From an uncultured Pigmentiphaga sp. (lineage in GTDB: Bacteria; Pseudomonadota; Gammaproteobacteria; Burkholderiales; Burkholderiaceae_B): a stretch of 51,558 bases of DNA. Position numbers and translations under genes: made by a program. Below, one piece after another: positions 47,829 through 51,558 of the stretch. The stretch is taken from assembly GCA_937891425.1 (NCBI GenBank), contig CALAGD010000026.1, forward strand, positions 1-51,558, written 5' to 3'. The notes under the pieces are model-generated. The model saw only the letters and a program-made list of their open reading frames with translations, ran no database searches and was not told the DNA's origin. Each line of letters opens with the position of its first letter. The stretch's first letter is position 1.

Positions 47829-49334
47829 TCAGGTTTCTTCCTCGAAGGTTTCGTCGCGCTTCTTGCGAATCGCCGGAACCGCGATGAGCAGCACCAGGGC
47901 AACTGCGAGGAAAAGAAGGGTGGCCGATAGCGGACGCTCGATGAAGGTCATGAAGTCGCCACGCGACAGCAGCAGGGCACGACGGAAGTTTTCTTCCATC
48001 ATCGGGCCCAGTACCAGGCCGAGCAGCAGGGGAGCGCCTTCGCAGCCCAGTTTGCCCCACAGGTAGCCGATGAACCCGAACGCCACGGTGACATAGATGT
48101 CGAAGACGTTGTAGTTCAGCGAGTACACGCCGATCGAGCAGAACACCAGAATGGCCGGGAACAGGATGCGGTAGGGGATCTTCAGCAGTTTCACCCACAG
48201 GCCCACCAGCGGCAGGTTCAGAACGACCAGCATCAGGTTGCCCACCCACATCGAGGCGATCAGGCCCCAGAACAGCTCGGGGTGGCTGCTGATGACCTGG
48301 GGACCAGGCTGGATGTTGTGGATGGTCATCGCGCCGATCATGAGCGCCATCACAGCGTTACTGGGAATACCCAGGGTCAGCATCGGGATGAACGAAGTCT
48401 GCGCACCTGCGTTGTTGGCCGACTCGGGGCCTGCCACACCGGCGGGGTGACCCTTACCGAAGCGCTCGGGGGTCTTCGACAGCTTCTTCTCGACGGTGTA
48501 GGAAGCGAATGCTGCCAGCACCGAACCGCCGCCCGGCAGAACGCCCAACACCGAACCGATCGCGGTACCACGAACCACGGCACCCCAGGATTCCTTGATT
48601 TCCTGCATGTTGGGGTACAGGGAGCCGATGGTGGAGGTGGTGTGCTGTGCTTTCTCGCCTTGCTCGAGGTTACGCATCACTTCGGCAAAACCGAACACGC
48701 CCATGGCCACGGCGGCGAAGTCGATACCGTCCTGCAGTTCGGGGATGTTGAACGCATAACGCGCCACACCCGAGTTCACGTCGGTACCCACCATGCCCAG
48801 CAGCAGACCCAGCAGGATCATGCAGATGGCCTTGATGAGCGAGCCCGAGCCCAGAACCACGGCGCCGATGAGACCCAGCACCATGAGCGAGAAGTACTCG
48901 GCAGGACCGAACTTGAACGCGATTTCGGCCAGCGGGGGCGCGAAGCCGGCGATCAGCAGGGTGGCCACGCAGCCGGCGAAGAACGAACCGAGGGCGGCGA
49001 GTGCCAGTGCCGCGCCGGCACGTCCGTTCTTGGCCATCTGGTGACCGTCAAGCACGGTGACAACCGCTGAAATCTCCCCAGGGAGGTTCACCAGAATTGC
49101 AGTGGTTGAACCACCGTACTGCGAACCGTAGTAAATACCGGCCAGCATGATCAGACCGGCAACGGGGGGCAGAACGTAGGTAATGGGCAGCAACATGGCG
49201 ATGGTTGCCAGAGGCCCGATGCCCGGCAGCACGCCGATGATGGTTCCCAAGAATGCGCCCAGGAATGCATAAGCCAGGTTCTCGGGGGTTACCGCCACCG
49301 AGAGGCCCAGCATGATGTTGTCAAAGAGTTCCAC
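47829..49334 (-). CDS. tctA: tripartite tricarboxylate transporter large permease
   Basis: 501 residues, about a dozen hydrophobic segments. The family signature region GTIIGVLPGIGPLATIAMLLP near residue 35 and a second GSVLGVLPGGGSVLAAFASY near 250 are visible, along with YGGSTTAILVNLPGE. It moves di- or tricarboxylates with a Na+ or H+ gradient, receiving solute from a TctC/Bug receptor. The start codon is GTG, with AAGGAG 6 bases upstream. It follows tctB by 10 bases. Confidence 0.95.
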   Translation of the reverse strand: MELFDNIMLGLSVAVTPENLAYAFLGAFLGTIIGVLPGIGPLATIAMLLPITYVLPPVAGLIMLAGIYYGSQYGGSTTAILVNLPGEISAVVTVLDGHQMAKNGRAGAALALAALGSFFAGCVATLLIAGFAPPLAEIAFKFGPAEYFSLMVLGLIGAVVLGSGSLIKAICMILLGLLLGMVGTDVNSGVARYAFNIPELQDGIDFAAVAMGVFGFAEVMRNLEQGEKAQHTTSTIGSLYPNMQEIKESWGAVVRGTAIGSVLGVLPGGGSVLAAFASYTVEKKLSKTPERFGKGHPAGVAGPESANNAGAQTSFIPMLTLGIPSNAVMALMIGAMTIHNIQPGPQVISSHPELFWGLIASMWVGNLMLVVLNLPLVGLWVKLLKIPYRILFPAILVFCSIGVYSLNYNVFDIYVTVAFGFIGYLWGKLGCEGAPLLLGLVLGPMMEENFRRALLLSRGDFMTFIERPLSATLLFLAVALVLLIAVPAIRKKRDETFEEET

Positions 49335-49344
49335 GAACGGCTCC

Positions 49345-49806
49345 TTAGTTACCGATGAACCACGGGTACAGCGGGAAGATCAGGCCCAGTCCCTTCACGA
49401 ACGCGACGTACGAGAAGACGACCAGGAAAATGGCGGTGGCCAGGGCAACCTTCCAGTTGAAGTCGTGGCTGGCGTAGCTGGTAATCATCACCAGCAGGAA
49501 CAGCGAGACGTACAGACCCAGCGGCTTCAGCAGCAGGGCAAACAGGGCGACGCCGCCCAGCACCAGGATGATGCTTTTCCAGTCGAACCGATCGACCTTG
49601 GTTTCTTCGGCCTTGTGTGACAGCGCCCCCAGCGAGAGCGAGGCACCCAGAATGGCCATGATGATGCCCAGCCAGAACGGGAAGTAACCCGGGCCCATGC
49701 GGGCGGCGGTTCCCATCTGGTAATCGGTCGCGAACCATGAAAACAACAGGCCCACGACGATGAACATCACGCCAGACCAGAAGTTCTGTTGACCTTGTAT
49801 TCGCAT
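49345..49806 (-). CDS. tctB: tripartite tricarboxylate transporter small permease
   Basis: 153 residues with four hydrophobic helices. MGPGYFPFWLGIIMAILG after the first helix is the hallmark of TctB. It forms the membrane complex with TctA. First gene of tctBA; no receptor gene is adjacent. The 230-base upstream region holds a long inverted repeat. Confidence 0.93.
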   Translation of the reverse strand: MRIQGQQNFWSGVMFIVVGLLFSWFATDYQMGTAARMGPGYFPFWLGIIMAILGASLSLGALSHKAEETKVDRFDWKSIILVLGGVALFALLLKPLGLYVSLFLLVMITSYASHDFNWKVALATAIFLVVFSYVAFVKGLGLIFPLYPWFIGN

Positions 49807-49961
49807 GATGCGTGATACTCCTATGTGGTAATCAACTCCCTGCCCCGTAGGGCTGCAGCGGCGCCGGGGAACCCGTGCCGTTCGGGAAGGCGCAATGGTA
49901 GAGGATCTGACCTTCTGTGAAAATAAGATACGCGGTGTGGACGGTCGGGGTTTTCCCCCAA

Positions 49962-50004
49962 TTTGAAAGGAGAGTGAAAGGTTTCGTTTCGTTTTCCTTT
50001 CAAA
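49962..50004. repeat. inverted repeat between tctB and the zapB-like gene
   Basis: TTTGAAAGGA (49962-49971) and its exact complement TCCTTTCAAA (49995-50004) are separated by 23 bases. A further TGAAAGG copy lies at 49975-49981. The centres are 33 bases apart, about three helical turns, suggesting a dimeric operator for the divergent promoters, or an RNA hairpin. Confidence 0.6.
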
Positions 50005-50145
50005 GCAGAGCTTGCGTTAATATCGGGGCGCGACCTCACCATGATCGATGCGGGCGTTCATGGCTCCATCTCCGGCGGTTCGGCCGGAAACGGCGCGATG
50101 CATTTGGTCGCTCCGCATCCTGCGCGATTGGTTTACGATTACGTC

Positions 50146-50391
50146 ATGCTTGAAGACCTGGATCATCTGGCGGCGCGCCTGAAGCAGCTGGTGGAGTTCA
50201 CCCATGCGCTGCGCGCCGAGAACAACAGCCTTGCACATCGGCTTGCCCTGACCGAAGCCGAGAACCAGCGCCTGCGTGCCATGCTCGAGGCCGCGCGTGA
50301 GCGGGTCGATGATGTTCTCGCCCGCATCCCCGATCCCGACGCCCTGCGTGCGCACACCGAACCGGAGCAAAGTGCCAATGGAACGGCTTGA
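50146..50391 (+). CDS. ZapB-like coiled-coil protein (TIGR02449 type)
   Basis: 81 residues, almost entirely a heptad-like coiled coil (LDHLAARLKQLVEFTHALRA onward). It is placed directly before zapA, as in many proteobacteria, and resembles the small TIGR02449/DUF904 division-associated family. ATG 50146 is preferred because the helix starts there; an upstream extension from 50041 looks non-coding. It overlaps zapA by 14 bases. Confidence 0.8.
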   Translation: MLEDLDHLAARLKQLVEFTHALRAENNSLAHRLALTEAENQRLRAMLEAARERVDDVLARIPDPDALRAHTEPEQSANGTA

Positions 50392-50695
50392 CGTCACCAT
50401 CCTCGACCGAACCTACAGCCTGGCGTGTGCGCCGGAAGAGAAGGACGTCGTCTTGGCAGCGGCCGAGCATGTGCACCGCACCATGGAGAAGGTGCGCGAC
50501 AGCGTGAAAGCCGGCACCAGCCCCGAGCGCATCGCCATCCTGGCTGCATTGCAGGTGGCGGCCGACCTGCTGCGTACGCCCGTCACTGCAGGCAATCAGG
50601 GGTCGTTCGCGCTAGGCGACTACAAGCGCAAGATCGAAGAGATGCAGCGTCTGGTGGACGACGCGCTGGCGGGTGCGGGCGCGCCAGGCGTGTGA
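50378..50695 (+). CDS. zapA: cell division protein ZapA
   Basis: 105 residues. It starts MERLDVTILDRTYSLACAPE, the compact N-terminal domain of ZapA, followed by the SPERIAILAALQVAADLL helix. ZapA bundles FtsZ filaments at midcell. Overlaps the preceding zapB-like gene, so translation is coupled. The 6S RNA gene follows, the usual order. Confidence 0.92.
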   Translation: MERLDVTILDRTYSLACAPEEKDVVLAAAEHVHRTMEKVRDSVKAGTSPERIAILAALQVAADLLRTPVTAGNQGSFALGDYKRKIEEMQRLVDDALAGAGAPGV

Positions 50696-50763
50696 GGCTG
50701 CTGGCCGCGCGGTCATGGTTCCAGTGTCGCTATCTAATTAATAATAGACAGGCGTAACGCCGT

Positions 50764-50806
50764 GCTTGCCCCGTCTCCGGCAAGCGTCGGCGATGCGCGG
50801 TACAAT
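50764..50806 (+). promoter_or_regulatory. hairpin and candidate -10 box upstream of 6S RNA
   Basis: A seven-base-pair hairpin GCTTGCC/GGCAAGC (50764-50785) follows zapA without a T tract. A TACAAT box at 50801-50806 could start a 6S precursor near 50813, about 83 bases before the mature 5' end. No closer promoter is convincing. Confidence 0.4.
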
Positions 50807-50895
50807 ATGAGCACGGGCAGCAATCGTACGTTCATCCATCTTCGTTGCGGTTGCTGCGGCGCAGACGGACGCTTGTCCGTTTGCCAGGACAGATC

Positions 50896-51076
50896 AGATT
50901 TCCCTGCGGTGTTCGTGACTGGCCAATATTCCTGTTCCAATGCATTGGCATAGGTTGCGGAAATTTTCGCGTGGGCGCGATCGCCTCATTGCAGGTGAAC
51001 CCGAAGCGCGAACGACTGCGACCACTTGAACCTTGGGGGTTCAGGATGCCGGCCAAACGGCACAGGCGGGGATCCT
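50896..51076 (+). ncRNA. ssrS: 6S RNA
   Basis: About 180 bases downstream of zapA. The 5' segment TTTCCCTGCGGTGTTCGTGA and the 3' segment CACTTGAACCTTGGGGGTTC, then a CAGGCGGGGATCC end, match the conserved 6S pattern. The ends pair (TCCCTGC with GCGGGGA), enclosing the long bubble that mimics an open promoter and sequesters sigma-70 polymerase in stationary phase. End positions are approximate. Confidence 0.9.
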
Positions 51077-51083
51077 TGCGCGA

Positions 51084-51120
51084 CGGCCCGGCAGCAAGAG
51101 CGCCGGGCCGTTTTTCCTTT
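51084..51120 (+). terminator. intrinsic terminator after 6S RNA
   Basis: CGGCCCGGC (51084-51092) pairs perfectly with GCCGGGCCG (51102-51110), followed by TTTTTCCTTT. Confidence 0.93.
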
Positions 51121-51181
51121 TCTTCTTCCATCGTCAGCGGGTGCATGGGGCGTAGTGCGGCGACACGGCCCCTTGCCGGCG

Positions 51182-51558
51182 TCACGCGCTGGACTTCCTG
51201 CTGCCTGCCTTGTTGTGGGTTTCCGCAGCCTCGGCGGTGGCACCGGCGGGCAGTGCCGTCATGGGCAGTTCCTGTTCGATCAGCAGCTTCAGGGTTTCGA
51301 TGAGGGCTTGTGCATGCCCGGGGGGTAATGGTGCCAGCACGCTTTTCTGGTGCGCCAGCGCCTGCCGGCAAAGATCTTCCACCAGCGCCCGCCCTTTGGC
51401 CGTGATGCGAACCCGTGTCTGGCGACGATCAGCCTGGCGGCGACAGCGTTCCACCAGTCCGTCGAGTTCCATGCGGTGGACGATCTTGCTTAATGTGGGC
51501 TGCTTGATGATCGCCCAGTACGACAGATCGCCGATGGTCTCCCCATTGGTGCCAACCA
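51182..51558 (-). CDS. MarR-family transcriptional regulator, 5' end cut off
   Basis: About 125 residues are visible, open at the window edge. The part before the first in-window ATG reads TIGDLSYWAIIKQPTLSKIV, the recognition helix region, followed by RMELDGLVERCRR and RQTRVRITAKGRALVEDL, the MarR wing. The ATG at 51472 is therefore internal. A Thr/Ala-rich C-terminal tail ends the protein. Target genes are unknown. It is convergent with the 6S gene; the formate-tetrahydrofolate cyclo-ligase gene that often follows 6S is not here. Confidence 0.85.
   Translation of the reverse strand, partial: VGTNGETIGDLSYWAIIKQPTLSKIVHRMELDGLVERCRRQADRRQTRVRITAKGRALVEDLCRQALAHQKSVLAPLPPGHAQALIETLKLLIEQELPMTALPAGATAEAAETHNKAGSRKSSA

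Noticed and set aside
50762..50953. 63-codon plus-strand frame before and into 6S RNA
   Set aside because: It overlaps the 6S 5' end, lacks a ribosome binding site, and its cysteines look accidental.

Overview
The window (about 51.6 kb, high GC) looks like chromosome from a betaproteobacterium of the order Burkholderiales, most likely family Alcaligenaceae (Bordetella/Achromobacter relatives). This rests on protein resemblance judged from memory: a Bug-type (TctC) receptor, an arylmalonate decarboxylase very like the Bordetella bronchiseptica enzyme, a double-length UvrA, a DUF971-ubiE-Tim44-ubiJ-ubiB block and a zapB-like/zapA/6S RNA block. Most of the region is housekeeping. I see no prophage, insertion sequence, integrase or CRISPR array.

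Layout: 1-440, end of tRNA-Ala(GGC), complete tRNA-Glu(TTC) and its terminator. 0.7-5.6 kb, AtaL-like protein, Bug receptor plus arylmalonate decarboxylase, glutaryl-CoA dehydrogenase with a divergent LysR regulator. 5.6-8.2 kb, tRNA-Asp(GTC), a FecCD/BtuC-type permease and ATPase without a binding protein, and a tiny zinc-ribbon protein. 8.3-14.9 kb (minus), sulfate importer sbp-cysT-cysW-cysA and copper ATPase CopA. 15-24.7 kb, HerA-like ATPase, a ferredoxin-reductase-type flavoprotein, PurU and a 1910-residue fused UvrA. 24.7-32.5 kb, a 44-residue ORF, TcdA, CorC, Lnt, IlvA, a YqaA-like membrane protein, an ArsC/YffB-like protein and SerA. 32.6-37.4 kb (minus), ubiquinone-related block. 37.5-39.8 kb, PhoB-PhoR. 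39.8-41.7 kb (minus), TPP riboswitch, thiG and apaH. 41.9-45 kb, a PAS-PAS-GGDEF-EAL membrane protein. 45-49.8 kb (minus), tctB-tctA, a terminator, then a gamma-glutamyltransferase-family gene and a beta-hydroxyacid dehydrogenase. 50.1-51.6 kb, zapB-like gene, zapA, 6S RNA, and a MarR regulator cut by the window edge.

How genes work together: Sbp/CysT/CysW/CysA form one sulfate importer. PhoBR is the phosphate-starvation two-component system. UbiE, UbiJ and UbiB act in ubiquinone synthesis. ThiG makes the thiamine thiazole and is controlled by the TPP aptamer in its leader. The Bug receptor and decarboxylase are 14 bases apart and probably serve capture and breakdown of a malonate-type acid, while the TctAB permease lies 45 kb away without its own receptor. 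The items most worth a second look are the Bug/decarboxylase pair, the one-sided zinc-site loss in the fused UvrA, the possible TPP switch helix, the small ORF at 24714-24848, and the inverted repeat between tctB and the zapB-like gene.
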